DNA of 64,000 nucleotides from JAWPMT01 sp965601475. GTDB lineage: Bacteria; Bacteroidota; Bacteroidia; Cytophagales; Cyclobacteriaceae. The position numbers were made by a program, and so were the translations under genes. Positions 43,608 to 52,170 of the stretch are shown in pieces (within the stretch, counting starts at the first letter, position 1; each line of letters opens with the position of its first letter). The notes under the pieces were generated by a model that saw only the letters and a program-made list of their open reading frames with translations, did not search any database and had not been told where the DNA came from. Where the stretch lies: assembly GCA_965601475.1 (NCBI GenBank), contig OZ271832.1, positions 1,736,001-1,800,000 of the forward strand, read 5' to 3'.

Positions 43608-44536
43608 GCAATTCTGGAAAGAACTTTCTTGGATAGTCTTGCCAGGAGTCTCGACGGATAACGTCTTACCAATACCCCCAATACCGGAACATTGAGTCGG
43701 TCGCGGTTTCCCATTTGATCCCGAGCAAATAGTTGATCATAAATCAGTTCGAACTCTACTCGACTCAACACCTCATGATCCCATTGTCCTTCGTCGTAAC
43801 CAGAAAGCTTGTCATCATTTGCCAGTGGGGTTTCAAAACCATGGGCCGCCAAAAATGAATAGACAATGCGGGTTTGGTCCGAACGAAATCGCTGTATGAG
43901 GGCCACAGACTTTGCATCTTCGTGCATGAGGATGTTGGCCAGGACATCATCGATATACGCCAAACCTTCTGTGCCATTTGCCGACAGGTATTTCAGCCAC
44001 AAATGATAGTCCATCATATAATGCAAGGAAGGTTCCAGTGGCATCAGGTGATCGAAGCTGCTCTTGCGCCAAAAGGTAGACGGCTGCACAAAATGTCCAA
44101 GGGCCAAAAAACGCGCTAATGGAGGGTCTGGCATCGGACTCCTGATTTTGATTTTCTCCTCCGGATATTGCATATCGGCGTATCCACAAACCACATTGAC
44201 CGATGGGTCTCCAAAACATTCAGCGATCCTTTTCAAAGATCCAGGCGCCAATTGGTCATCGCTGTTGATCCAGTTGATTATCTGCCCGGAAGCCCTGGAC
44301 CAACCTTTGTTGATCGCATGGCTTTGGCCTTCATCCGGCTCGCTCACCCACCAGGTGATATGTTCATCGTAGGCCTTCAAAATCTCCACGGTATTGTCAG
44401 TACTTCCACCATCCACAACTATAAACTCAAGATTCGAATAACCTTGATCGATAATGGATTGAATGGTTGCCTCGATATACTGCCCTTGATTGAAGGAAGG
44501 TGTGATGATGCTTATAGAAGGGTAATCAGTGCTCAA
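43604..44536 (-). CDS. Glycosyltransferase family 2 (GT-A)
   Basis: A 310-residue GT-A enzyme. It opens with ISIITPSFNQGQYIEATIQSI and FIVVDGGSTDNTVEIL, then the metal-site region ending in INWINSDDQLAPGSL, the DxD-like SDD of the family, and WRKSSFDHLMPLEPSLHYMMDYHLWLK (acceptor side). The start is a TTG at 44536; the conserved first strand begins seven residues later and no closer ATG exists. It sits 32 nt after the preceding gene. Sugar and linkage unknown. Confidence 0.92.
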   Translation of the reverse strand: MSTDYPSISIITPSFNQGQYIEATIQSIIDQGYSNLEFIVVDGGSTDNTVEILKAYDEHITWWVSEPDEGQSHAINKGWSRASGQIINWINSDDQLAPGSLKRIAECFGDPSVNVVCGYADMQYPEEKIKIRSPMPDPPLARFLALGHFVQPSTFWRKSSFDHLMPLEPSLHYMMDYHLWLKYLSANGTEGLAYIDDVLANILMHEDAKSVALIQRFRSDQTRIVYSFLAAHGFETPLANDDKLSGYDEGQWDHEVLSRVEFELIYDQLFARDQMGNRDRLNVPVLGVLVRRYPSRLLARLSKKVLSRIA

Positions 44537-44568
44537 GTCGTGGCGGTTTCAGAATGTCGGTGCTGTAT

Positions 44569-45441
44569 CTATCCCAATAGTTTGTAAAAGGCTTTGGAGA
44601 GCCCCCAATTCAAGCGGCTTCCGTGCAACCTGTCAGAAACCCATTTGTTGACTTGCGCATGCCTGTCATATTGGTGCAGGACGCAAGGCAAGGTTCCATC
44701 CCGATTCACCACCTGATGTTGCTGATTGGTGCTGTAATTCTTCATCAGAGCCATGGTTTGCACTATGCTTTCCTCATTGACCATCATTTCCACATTTTCC
44801 AGCTCGCCGCGATGCAACATATAGTTATGAATGGCCTGGTCTATGCAGGTCATAGGATTTGGCAACTCCCGGACATGGTCGATCATCTGATTTACATACC
44901 TTAGGATAGACTGCGTATCGCCCAGCGTCGTTCCGGCACAGGAAATGGGCTTATCCAGTAGCATCTCAATGTTGTCTCGACCAAAGCCTTCGCTCAGCCA
45001 GATTATGTTCTGTTTGTTGTCACCGATTCTGAAATCCTCATTTTCCATAGCGACAAAAAGCCCCTTCTTCTGTATCTCCGCGAAAGGGTTGGCCTGGAAA
45101 ACCACATCCCGGACGTCCGACAACATGACATAATCGTAGTCGCCCTGGTGCTTTTTCAGGAAGTGCTCGTAGAAAAGATGTCGGTAATTGAACAGGTGCA
45201 TTTTCCTGGCTAGCGGGGAATCTTCAGGCAGTTCCAGTGACGGGAGGTAAGGATATTGGTCATCGAATAACTCGAATTGAATCCCGTGCTTTCTCAGGGC
45301 TGACAGGGTCAGCCGCCCGGTATTGCGATGTACGAAAAAGAATACATCTCCTTCATAGCCTATGCTTTTGAGCGAATAGATGAAGTTGCTGACATGAAAG
45401 AAGTTGTATCCCTTAATGATACTTAGGACGAGTGTTTTCAA
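44569..45441 (-). CDS. Putative GT-A type glycosyltransferase of unrecognised family
   Basis: The 290-residue protein starts at a TTG (45441; TTGA overlap) with a first strand TLVLSIIKGYNFFHVSNFIY. The block YDYVMLSDVRDVVFQANPF resembles the DxD neighbourhood of GT-A enzymes that act near a membrane surface, and VLHQYDRH near the C-terminus resembles the metal-binding HxxD/HQYDR motif at the end of such folds. NYRHLFYEHFLKKHQ suggests an acceptor helix. No family name comes to mind with confidence. Its position inside the polysaccharide operon supports a sugar-transfer role. Confidence 0.6.
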   Translation of the reverse strand: MKTLVLSIIKGYNFFHVSNFIYSLKSIGYEGDVFFFVHRNTGRLTLSALRKHGIQFELFDDQYPYLPSLELPEDSPLARKMHLFNYRHLFYEHFLKKHQGDYDYVMLSDVRDVVFQANPFAEIQKKGLFVAMENEDFRIGDNKQNIIWLSEGFGRDNIEMLLDKPISCAGTTLGDTQSILRYVNQMIDHVRELPNPMTCIDQAIHNYMLHRGELENVEMMVNEESIVQTMALMKNYSTNQQHQVVNRDGTLPCVLHQYDRHAQVNKWVSDRLHGSRLNWGLSKAFYKLLG

Positions 45442-46232
45442 AGTTTTTGGTAAAGTCTGTTATGACCAATATTAAGAATATTTTCGAATCCAAACTCAGG
45501 TATCTTCTTCACTGCCTCAGAAACCGCCTTGTGTCCTTTCCAGAATCGGGTACCCTCTAAGAAATAACCAGCATCATCCATACACAGGAAGCCACCCTTT
45601 TTGACGAGCGGCGCATAATGCGCAATGTCTGCCAAGCACCCATCATAGGAATGGTCGCCGTCAATGTATATGACATCGAAAGACCAATCCTGGACTTCCT
45701 CTATGATTTGTGGATCATTTGAAAACCCTCTCAGTAGCTTTACCTCGTCAAAACTGAGTTGCCAATAGGTAAAAAGATCCTCGACAATCTTCTGATAGTC
45801 CTGCTTGACATAAATATTCCCTTCCCTGATTTTTCGTCGAAACCCAGGATCAAACATTTTCCGGAACCTGTACACCAGACCACTTTTGGGTTCATTGCCA
45901 GAAAGCGGGGAAATGGCAACCAACTGGCCATCGATTTTCAACCTCTTCAGAAGCAGGGCCCAGAGCGACAGAACCTGGCCCTTGTATACGCCTATTTCCA
46001 GCAGTTTTGGGTTTTTCGTTGAAGATTGCAGGCTTTGGATGATGATATACCACATGAAATGAAATGCACGCTCCCCAAAGCCCAATTGGTTCTCTTCGAT
46101 ATAGTCACGATGGTCCTTCAATACCTGTAATTGATCCGTTTGCTCCCGAAAAAGTCGAAAGATCTCATCATTCGTCTCACTGTCATTCTTGTAGATAGAC
46201 TTCCAATGGGACAACTCTTGTATAGCTACCAT
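45438..46232 (-). CDS. SAM-dependent methyltransferase, CmcI/Methyltransf_24-like
   Basis: A 264-residue methyltransferase. Motif I is LLEIGVYKGQVLSLWALL. FDVIYIDGDHSYDGCLADIAHY is typical of the metal-dependent Methyltransf_24/CmcI group, in which the D-G-D-H acids bind a divalent ion, and GGFLCMDDAGYF follows. The N-terminal 60 residues are helical. It lies between an exostosin-like and a GT-A-like gene and would methylate a sugar hydroxyl of the growing glycan. Confidence 0.83.
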   Translation of the reverse strand: MVAIQELSHWKSIYKNDSETNDEIFRLFREQTDQLQVLKDHRDYIEENQLGFGERAFHFMWYIIIQSLQSSTKNPKLLEIGVYKGQVLSLWALLLKRLKIDGQLVAISPLSGNEPKSGLVYRFRKMFDPGFRRKIREGNIYVKQDYQKIVEDLFTYWQLSFDEVKLLRGFSNDPQIIEEVQDWSFDVIYIDGDHSYDGCLADIAHYAPLVKKGGFLCMDDAGYFLEGTRFWKGHKAVSEAVKKIPEFGFENILNIGHNRLYQKL

Positions 46233-46237
46233 AAATT

Positions 46238-47263
46238 CTAGTCGAAGTGCTTATGGAAGTTACTGAAGAATCCGTAAGGTGAGATCCATTTTTCCCACAA
46301 CTCACGAATTTCGAATTGCAGGTCTTCGAAATCCTGGTCAGATAAAGACTCATGAAAATTGAGGATCTTTTCATCCAGGCTGTCAATCTCATCCTCTTCT
46401 ACCCACACGACATATTGTTTCCAATCAATAGCAAAGTCGTACGGTAGCACACAGTCCGTGTTGATGAATACCGGTATTCTTCCAGCCGAGATCACTTCAT
46501 ACAACCGGTAGGAATAGTTCCCTCCTCCCCGTACGCATAAATTATAGTCATTGTCCAGAATATTGCTGAGAAAAGACCGCGTGTTTTCCTCGGGTGCCCG
46601 ATTACCGTCCCCGCCAAACCCGTCAAATACATTAAAGTCTGTTTTCAAATACGATGAAGCCAACATGTTCCTAATGGCCTGGGTCCTCAATTGATGTCCG
46701 TAGCACCAGTATTCTGCCTTCGTGTAGGGTATATGTAACCACTTCAGCGTACGGTTGAGTTGTTTCTTCACTTTTTCCTTGACAGGAAGTATCATCGGTT
46801 CTGCCTGACCTCTAAAACCCACCTGAGGCTTTGGCTTTTTCTTCCTGACCTGCACCTTGGAAAATCCCGCTTGCTTTTGCAGGTCATGCTTCCAGCAGGG
46901 CATGGCGAAGGTCTTTGCCTGACGTTGAGACCGGTAGAGGGAAGTTCGAAACACATAGGCGTCATCCAGCGGAATGGCCTCATCACTGTCACTCCAGAAG
47001 AAAACAATCAATGGTTTGTCCGACCTGCCTGATGAGTCCAGAAAGCCATCCAGACCATAATCATAACGTTGATGGATCTCCCAATTGACGGGCAAGACGG
47101 CGTAGTCTGCTTCCGAAGGACTCACGATGGGAAACAACGCAGAACCATGGCGATGGTAGTCGTGAAAAGCACTGATTTTCGGAGGAGGCTCTTCGCCAGC
47201 AAATGCCAGCAGGGAAGCATAATGCTTGTCTGGCACCCTGTTAAGATCTGTGAAAATCTTCAT
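46238..47263 (-). CDS. Exostosin family glycosyltransferase (GT47-like)
   Basis: The 341-residue protein has the exostosin-type C-terminal donor domain: the ALR-like segment LCVRGGGNYSYRLYEVISAGRIPVF (landmark GGNYSYRLYEVISAG), then FINTDCVLPYDFAIDWKQYVVWVEE. The N-terminal half has DYAVLPVNWEIHQRY and a sequence rich in lysine (about 150-180). GT47 enzymes invert configuration and make a range of glycosidic bonds. Exostosins are best known from eukaryotic heparan and plant walls, but bacterial members occur in surface-polysaccharide clusters. ATG overlaps the preceding stop (ATGA). Confidence 0.85.
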   Translation of the reverse strand: MKIFTDLNRVPDKHYASLLAFAGEEPPPKISAFHDYHRHGSALFPIVSPSEADYAVLPVNWEIHQRYDYGLDGFLDSSGRSDKPLIVFFWSDSDEAIPLDDAYVFRTSLYRSQRQAKTFAMPCWKHDLQKQAGFSKVQVRKKKPKPQVGFRGQAEPMILPVKEKVKKQLNRTLKWLHIPYTKAEYWCYGHQLRTQAIRNMLASSYLKTDFNVFDGFGGDGNRAPEENTRSFLSNILDNDYNLCVRGGGNYSYRLYEVISAGRIPVFINTDCVLPYDFAIDWKQYVVWVEEDEIDSLDEKILNFHESLSDQDFEDLQFEIRELWEKWISPYGFFSNFHKHFD

Positions 47264-48453
47264 GCTGATTGATCTGCTGTTGCGGATTGAAGTTGTTTGT
47301 AACAGGACATCAAAATATCCATGGCATCCGTATGCAACAACCGCTCTCCTCTAAGCCTTGCATTGCTGACATTCCTGCTCCGAAATGCTTCGTCCTCGGT
47401 AATGCAATTTATCTTATCTGCAATTTCTTCCGGATTGTTGGGGTCAAAGGTGAAGTCCGAGTCCCCTATGGTCTCTGGCAACGAGGTCACGTTGGAGCAA
47501 ATCACCGGAATTTCCATAAGCAAGCTCTCCATTAATGGGAAACTCCCCGCTTCATAAAGGGTAGGAACGACCACAGCTTCCGCTCGTCGGTACAGTGCAA
47601 GCAGTTTCTCTTCCCCCACGACCCCCATGAAATTGACACGATCCTCCAGACTCAAATCAGCAATCAATGGCCTCAGCACTTTGTGATAATAGTCCGTCTT
47701 GCCGCCTGTACAAACCAGATGTAGGTCTTTGTTTTTGACTTCCTTTAGCGCCAGTAGCAGGTTTTTGTGGTTTTTGTGCTGCCATGTCGCAGCAGGAAAC
47801 AGGATGAAGGGGGCGTTGACTTCAGCGAATTCATGATCGGCAGGTTCAAGCTTTGCAAACCAAAGATGCTTCATCGGCAAAAGGCACACCTTGGTTTTCC
47901 CTCGAGACACTGGGAAGAACAATTCGACGTCCCGTTTGACATGATCATAGCTGCTCAGAACCATCCCGGCCCTATCTATGGCGGAAGACTTGAAGATCGC
48001 CCTTTCCATCCTTTCCTCCGGTGTGAAGTACGCTGGGTAATGCAATTCCTGGAGGTCGTGAATGGTAGTCAACATTGGAATATTGACATGTTCCGGTAGC
48101 AGATCATATGGGCAATGTAGGACGTCTATCCTCCACTTGTGTATCACTTTATGAATGGCATAGGAAATGCGAAAGAGCGCGGGTAGATTCGCTTTTCGCA
48201 AAAGCGTATTGAGTTCTTCTTTTAGTCGGTTCCATTTGTACGAAAATGCGGAATCGGTACAAGCATCCCGGGGAACAAGAGAAATGGCGTTGCTGCCATT
48301 GGCCAGTTTCTCCATCCAGGGGTCATGAATTTTCTGAAAAAGAAAGTATTCATTGCGAGTATCCTGCGCCAGCAAGTCAAGCAACGCCTGAGCATATTGA
48401 TAGATGCCACCAAGCTTCCTGTCGATGTCTGGTATGTAAATCAGTATCCTCAT
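47260..48453 (-). CDS. Glycosyltransferase family 4 (GT-B)
   Basis: A 397-residue GT-B enzyme. It starts MRILIYIPDIDRKLGGIYQYAQALLDLL, a GT4 acceptor loop, and has PYDLLPEHVNIPMLTTIHDL. The donor domain carries FILFPAATWQHKNHKNLL and AVVVPTLYEAGSFPLMESLLMEIPVICSNVTSLPE with the E-x-G-x-F-P-x-x-E signature. The sequence style resembles mannosyltransferase-type enzymes, though donor identity cannot be read from sequence. Followed by the exostosin gene with a 4-nt overlap. Confidence 0.92.
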   Translation of the reverse strand: MRILIYIPDIDRKLGGIYQYAQALLDLLAQDTRNEYFLFQKIHDPWMEKLANGSNAISLVPRDACTDSAFSYKWNRLKEELNTLLRKANLPALFRISYAIHKVIHKWRIDVLHCPYDLLPEHVNIPMLTTIHDLQELHYPAYFTPEERMERAIFKSSAIDRAGMVLSSYDHVKRDVELFFPVSRGKTKVCLLPMKHLWFAKLEPADHEFAEVNAPFILFPAATWQHKNHKNLLLALKEVKNKDLHLVCTGGKTDYYHKVLRPLIADLSLEDRVNFMGVVGEEKLLALYRRAEAVVVPTLYEAGSFPLMESLLMEIPVICSNVTSLPETIGDSDFTFDPNNPEEIADKINCITEDEAFRSRNVSNARLRGERLLHTDAMDILMSCYKQLQSATADQSA

Positions 48454-48471
48454 GATCAGAAGTTTGGAGGA

Positions 48472-48900
48472 CTATAGTAATTCACCATTTGTCAGTTCGT
48501 AAAAGCATATCTCCTCTTTGGTCTTCCTGAGTGCAAACCCCATGGACTCATATAAGGTCCTCGCTGGTATATTGTCGACATCTACACTCAAGGATATGGG
48601 TAGCAGTTCATTCTTTCGGGCAAAGGATATCAAATCTCGCATCACCATCTTTCCGACTCCTTTTCCCCTCATGTGACTGGAAACCGCCACTCCCAACCAT
48701 ATTTTCCCTCCTTCAGGGTCAAGGTGGCCATATGCAACAGGTGCATCCTCATCCAAATAGAGGTAAGTAATTTTGTGGTTGCCGATGATTGATAGCGGCC
48801 GGGAATGAAAATATCTGAAGGTATCCACAGAATCCCCCGCATGGCTCAGAAAATCTTGTAATTGGCCAGTTTCAGCTGGCGTAAGGACCACCCTTTTCAT
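48472..48900 (-). CDS. GNAT family N-acetyltransferase
   Basis: A 142-residue GNAT protein. The acetyl-CoA pyrophosphate loop is VSSHMRGKGVGKMVMRDLI (Q/RxxGxG/A type), preceded by WLGVAVS and followed by LSVDVDNIPARTLYESMGF, all in the family order. The start overlaps the stop of the DegT-type aminotransferase by 29 nt, a tight coupling suggesting that it acetylates the amino group installed by that enzyme. That pairing is known for N-acylated amino-deoxy sugars such as N-acetylperosamine or bacillosamine. Confidence 0.85.
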   Translation of the reverse strand: MKRVVLTPAETGQLQDFLSHAGDSVDTFRYFHSRPLSIIGNHKITYLYLDEDAPVAYGHLDPEGGKIWLGVAVSSHMRGKGVGKMVMRDLISFARKNELLPISLSVDVDNIPARTLYESMGFALRKTKEEICFYELTNGELL

Positions 48901-49987
48901 TGCACCATTCTTCGATAGTTCCTACGATTTCCTCAAGCTCCTCCTGGCTCAGATCAGGAAAACTCGGGAGGTTGATGCCACGCCAACCCAAATACTCCGC
49001 GTTCGTCAGCTTTTGATATTTGGCGGAATACATTGGCATGGTATGGACGGGGTAAAACATCGGTCTCGTTTCGATGCCGCGTTCAGCCAGAAAGGTCCTC
49101 AACTCTTCACGATCTTCTCTTGAATCGGCGAGAATTGTGCACATCCAGTAGGAGTGAAAAACGCCTTCTTTTTGGTTGTGAAAGCGAATACCATTCGGCA
49201 ACTGATGCTTGTAGAAGGAGGCAATTTGTTGTTTCTTCTCGAGAATTTCTTCGATACACTCCAACTGGGCAGCACCAATTGCCCCACAGATATTGGTCAT
49301 TCTGTAATTGTACCCCACGACGTCATGCCAATATTCCCTGTATTTTGCCAGTCCTTGCCCTTTGAAATGAAGGACCCTGTCAAAAAGAGTTTCGTCGTTG
49401 GTGCATACCATACCCCCCTCACCCGTAGTAATGGTTTTGTTTCCGTAAAAACTGAAAATAGAAATGTGACCAATGGCACCGGCCATTTTGTCCTGGTATC
49501 GAGATCCTACGGCTTCCGCGGCGTCCTCAACAACATAGAGGTCATGCTCCTTGGCCAACTGCATAATTTTGGTCATCTCGCAGGGATGTCCATAGAGATG
49601 CACCGCAATGATAGCCTTGGTCTTATTGGTGATTTTTCGCCTAACATCCTCAACATCCATCTGCCAGGTGTCCAGGTCAGAATCCACAAATACGGGCGTT
49701 CCACCACTGTAGGTTATCGCATTGACCGGACTGATGTATGTGAGGGTGGGGACAATGACTTCATCTCCCGGGCCAATCCCAAGCGCCAGTAGTGCCAGGT
49801 GTAGTGCTATAGTACCATTGCATACTCCAGTGCTATGCCTGCAGCCTATGTAGTCGCTAAAATCTTCTTCAAACCTCTTGATATAATCTCCTTTTGAAGA
49901 AATCCAGGAAGAGGCAATACATTCTTGCACATACTGCTGCTCGTTGCCGTGCAGATAGGGTTTGTAGACTGGTATCCTAATTTTCAT
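48872..49987 (-). CDS. DegT/DnrJ/EryC1/StrS sugar aminotransferase (perosamine synthase-like)
   Basis: About 371 residues from the ATG at 49987, the start that gives the typical KIRIPVYKPYLHGNE opening; a longer frame from 50092 is inside the sulfotransferase gene. PLP-site features: ASSWISSKGDYI, CNGTIALHLALLALGIGPGDEVI, HLYGHPCEM, the acid VVEDAAEAVGS, and the Schiff-base lysine in YGNKTITTGEGGM. The style is close to GDP-perosamine or UDP-4-amino sugar synthases, transferring an amino group from glutamate to a 4-keto-6-deoxy sugar nucleotide. The ketosugar-forming dehydratase is not in the window. The gene start overlaps the sulfotransferase stop by 11 nt. Confidence 0.93.
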   Translation of the reverse strand: MKIRIPVYKPYLHGNEQQYVQECIASSWISSKGDYIKRFEEDFSDYIGCRHSTGVCNGTIALHLALLALGIGPGDEVIVPTLTYISPVNAITYSGGTPVFVDSDLDTWQMDVEDVRRKITNKTKAIIAVHLYGHPCEMTKIMQLAKEHDLYVVEDAAEAVGSRYQDKMAGAIGHISIFSFYGNKTITTGEGGMVCTNDETLFDRVLHFKGQGLAKYREYWHDVVGYNYRMTNICGAIGAAQLECIEEILEKKQQIASFYKHQLPNGIRFHNQKEGVFHSYWMCTILADSREDREELRTFLAERGIETRPMFYPVHTMPMYSAKYQKLTNAEYLGWRGINLPSFPDLSQEELEEIVGTIEEWCNEKGGPYAS

Positions 49988-50963
49988 CTGTGAGAAAATA
50001 ATCTTCCGAAAATTGGTCGAGACCAATCTCCGGAAACAATTTATTAAGGTTTTCATTGCGAGGCTGGAAATAGGCACGTATTTCATCCTCAATTTGCTGC
50101 GGTACAGACCAGGCAGTTTTTGCAGTAGATTCTGAAAATAGCAACAGGCGCTCCAAATAATACTTCATTCGGCCAGGGATGGACGAACCATTCAAATAGC
50201 GCTTGACAGTGAGCTCCCTATTCGTCAGTCTAACGTTTTCTCTGGTTTTTTGTAAATCCTCAAGCAGTGATGAAGGCATCTGCAGCTCCAAAAAATCTTC
50301 AATTCTGGTGATAAAGGCCTCGGGATCGGCCCGAATCAATTCGTATGGAATTACCTCCACATCATCAAAGTGACTGGTGTACAATTGGATTAGCGCGTGA
50401 TAGTCCCAGCCTGAAAGGTGGAAATAGGGATGGTTGGTGTCATAGTACAGGGAATATCCTTTTTGCTCAATGACTGAAGCTCTGAAGTTGTTGTTGGCTT
50501 GGGCCAGGTAGTCTTCAAAAGTATATTCTACCCGACCATCGGGGTTACGAACCATCTGATCTATGGTTCCGGTACCTCCTCTCTTTATGTGCTCGCTGTA
50601 AAGCGATTGGATGAGCTCGAGCTGACCTCTGATCATAATCAGAATTCGAGCTTTCGGCATCGCCTGATGAAGACGATTCGCAATCATGAACCGGTTCATA
50701 TAACAAAAAGTGGGTTTGCCGGAAAAAGCCTCATCCGACAATAGCACTTTGTCACCGGGAAGTCCCCTGATCACCTCATTGAATTGGGTCTGATCAAACA
50801 AAGACTCATCTTCATATTGCATCCGGTTGAGGAGCGAATTGTATTGCGTGAATTGTCTGGACACAAATGTGAGCCTGTCAACTTTCGGAAATATTCGAAA
50901 TTGTAGTAAGGTGCTAGCAGTTTTGTGGACACCTATGTGAATGTAATACTTCGAATGATTCAT
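49977..50963 (-). CDS. Sulfotransferase-like protein
   Basis: About 328 residues from ATG 50963; a TTG six codons earlier is less likely. KYYIHIGVHKTASTLLQ is the 5'-phosphosulfate loop pattern of PAPS-dependent sulfotransferases (HxGxxKTGTT-like), and ILIMIRGQLELIQSLYSEHI resembles the 3'-phosphate-binding region (RxxxxxxxSxY). The rest is helix-rich with YSLYYDTNHPYF and DDVEVIPYELIR. It may sulfate a sugar of the polysaccharide or a lipid. No PAPS synthesis genes are in the window. The family assignment rests on these two motifs. Confidence 0.72.
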   Translation of the reverse strand: MNHSKYYIHIGVHKTASTLLQFRIFPKVDRLTFVSRQFTQYNSLLNRMQYEDESLFDQTQFNEVIRGLPGDKVLLSDEAFSGKPTFCYMNRFMIANRLHQAMPKARILIMIRGQLELIQSLYSEHIKRGGTGTIDQMVRNPDGRVEYTFEDYLAQANNNFRASVIEQKGYSLYYDTNHPYFHLSGWDYHALIQLYTSHFDDVEVIPYELIRADPEAFITRIEDFLELQMPSSLLEDLQKTRENVRLTNRELTVKRYLNGSSIPGRMKYYLERLLLFSESTAKTAWSVPQQIEDEIRAYFQPRNENLNKLFPEIGLDQFSEDYFLTDEN

Positions 50964-51024
50964 ATCTTCCTCCAAGGCCAACGTGCACTGGCTTGGTATC
51001 GTCGGGTCTGCAACGATAAATAAA

Positions 51025-52170
51025 TTACAAGCCAGACGAACGTAAAATGCTCATCAAATTCTGGTGAAACGCCTCAGGGGAATGAATTTCTTTTGATTTC
51101 TGCAGCAATTCATCAGCGCTTTGGATGAGTTGCTTTTGATCCAGCTCTTGGGACCGGTCAATGGCATCATTCACGCCCTCCACACTCAATTCATGAATCT
51201 CATAGCCATTTTCCTTCACCTCCACACCCGTGGAGGCCGTGACCACTGGTATCAGGCCGCCATTGTACATGGTAGTGACTACAGAAGCACAATTGGCTTC
51301 GGAGCAACTTGGAAATATGATAAATGCAGAGGTTTCCATCAGCTCCAAAAAAAGCGGGCTATCGATACCCACAAATCCATGATACTTCACATTGGGGAGT
51401 TGATGTAAATGGCGGTGATAATGGTCAGCAAATTTTCTTTCTTTATCCAGGTTGGCGCAGATATGCAACTCAAGGTGTGGTAGTTCTTTGAACGATTCCA
51501 GGACCAAATCCAGTCCCTTGTGGATGGCACCGCCACCTCCGAACCAGAGGTATTTTCTGCTGTTCTTTCTGGTCTGGTCAAGTTTTCCTGAAGGCAGGGG
51601 CATTTGATGGACGAAAGTCTTAATGAGGTTGGGCGCGATTCCTCCGTATCTAGTGTAGGTCGACTTCACGAAGTCGTCTCCTTTCACAATCAACAGGTCC
51701 GGACTGGTGACTTGCTTGATGAATACGTGTTCCAGGATTCTGGAAGACTCCCACATCCACAAACCCGTTTTCTCGAAGGATTCCCTAAGTCTGCGCAGGC
51801 TGCGGTCGTTTTGAAAGTATGGGTGGGATCCGGTTTCAAATGCGACAAATTTGGGCCCCGTTGATTCCTTCCGATTGGTAAGGCCGATTTCTAATGCATG
51901 ACCAAACCCAAATACGACGTCATATTCATCGTATTTCGCCTCTTTCTTACGGTAGAAGTTCTGCACATCAACACGATACCCCAGTTCGTCAAACACACGC
52001 GCTATGATCCAAACCTCCTCCAGATTGGTATGACTGCTGGAAACGCCGTAGATGAATGGAAAAGTAATGTATGAGAGCAACACCTTTTTGGGTTTTGAGG
52101 ATCCCAGTACATCCCGAAGGATCAGGTTCTCACCCTGCAACCGATTTTTGATCCTATTGACCCAGGTCAT
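51025..52170 (-). CDS. Glycosyltransferase family 4-like (GT-B)
   Basis: About 381 residues from the ATG at 52170, which overlaps the upstream gene's stop (ATGA); an earlier codon at 52203 lies within that gene. The donor domain shows KYLWFGGGGAIHKGLDLVLESFKELP, LHICANLDKERKF, YHGFVGIDSPLFLELMETSAFIIFPSCSEANCASVVTTMYNGG and the PVVTASTGVEV region, a GT4-type layout with ASVVTTMYNGGL in place of the usual glutamate signature. Substrates unknown. Confidence 0.82.
   Translation of the reverse strand: MTWVNRIKNRLQGENLILRDVLGSSKPKKVLLSYITFPFIYGVSSSHTNLEEVWIIARVFDELGYRVDVQNFYRKKEAKYDEYDVVFGFGHALEIGLTNRKESTGPKFVAFETGSHPYFQNDRSLRRLRESFEKTGLWMWESSRILEHVFIKQVTSPDLLIVKGDDFVKSTYTRYGGIAPNLIKTFVHQMPLPSGKLDQTRKNSRKYLWFGGGGAIHKGLDLVLESFKELPHLELHICANLDKERKFADHYHRHLHQLPNVKYHGFVGIDSPLFLELMETSAFIIFPSCSEANCASVVTTMYNGGLIPVVTASTGVEVKENGYEIHELSVEGVNDAIDRSQELDQKQLIQSADELLQKSKEIHSPEAFHQNLMSILRSSGL

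Noticed and set aside
49988..50092. Extended N-terminus for the DegT aminotransferase
   Set aside because: It lies inside the sulfotransferase gene; the ATG at 49987 gives the family's usual N-terminus.
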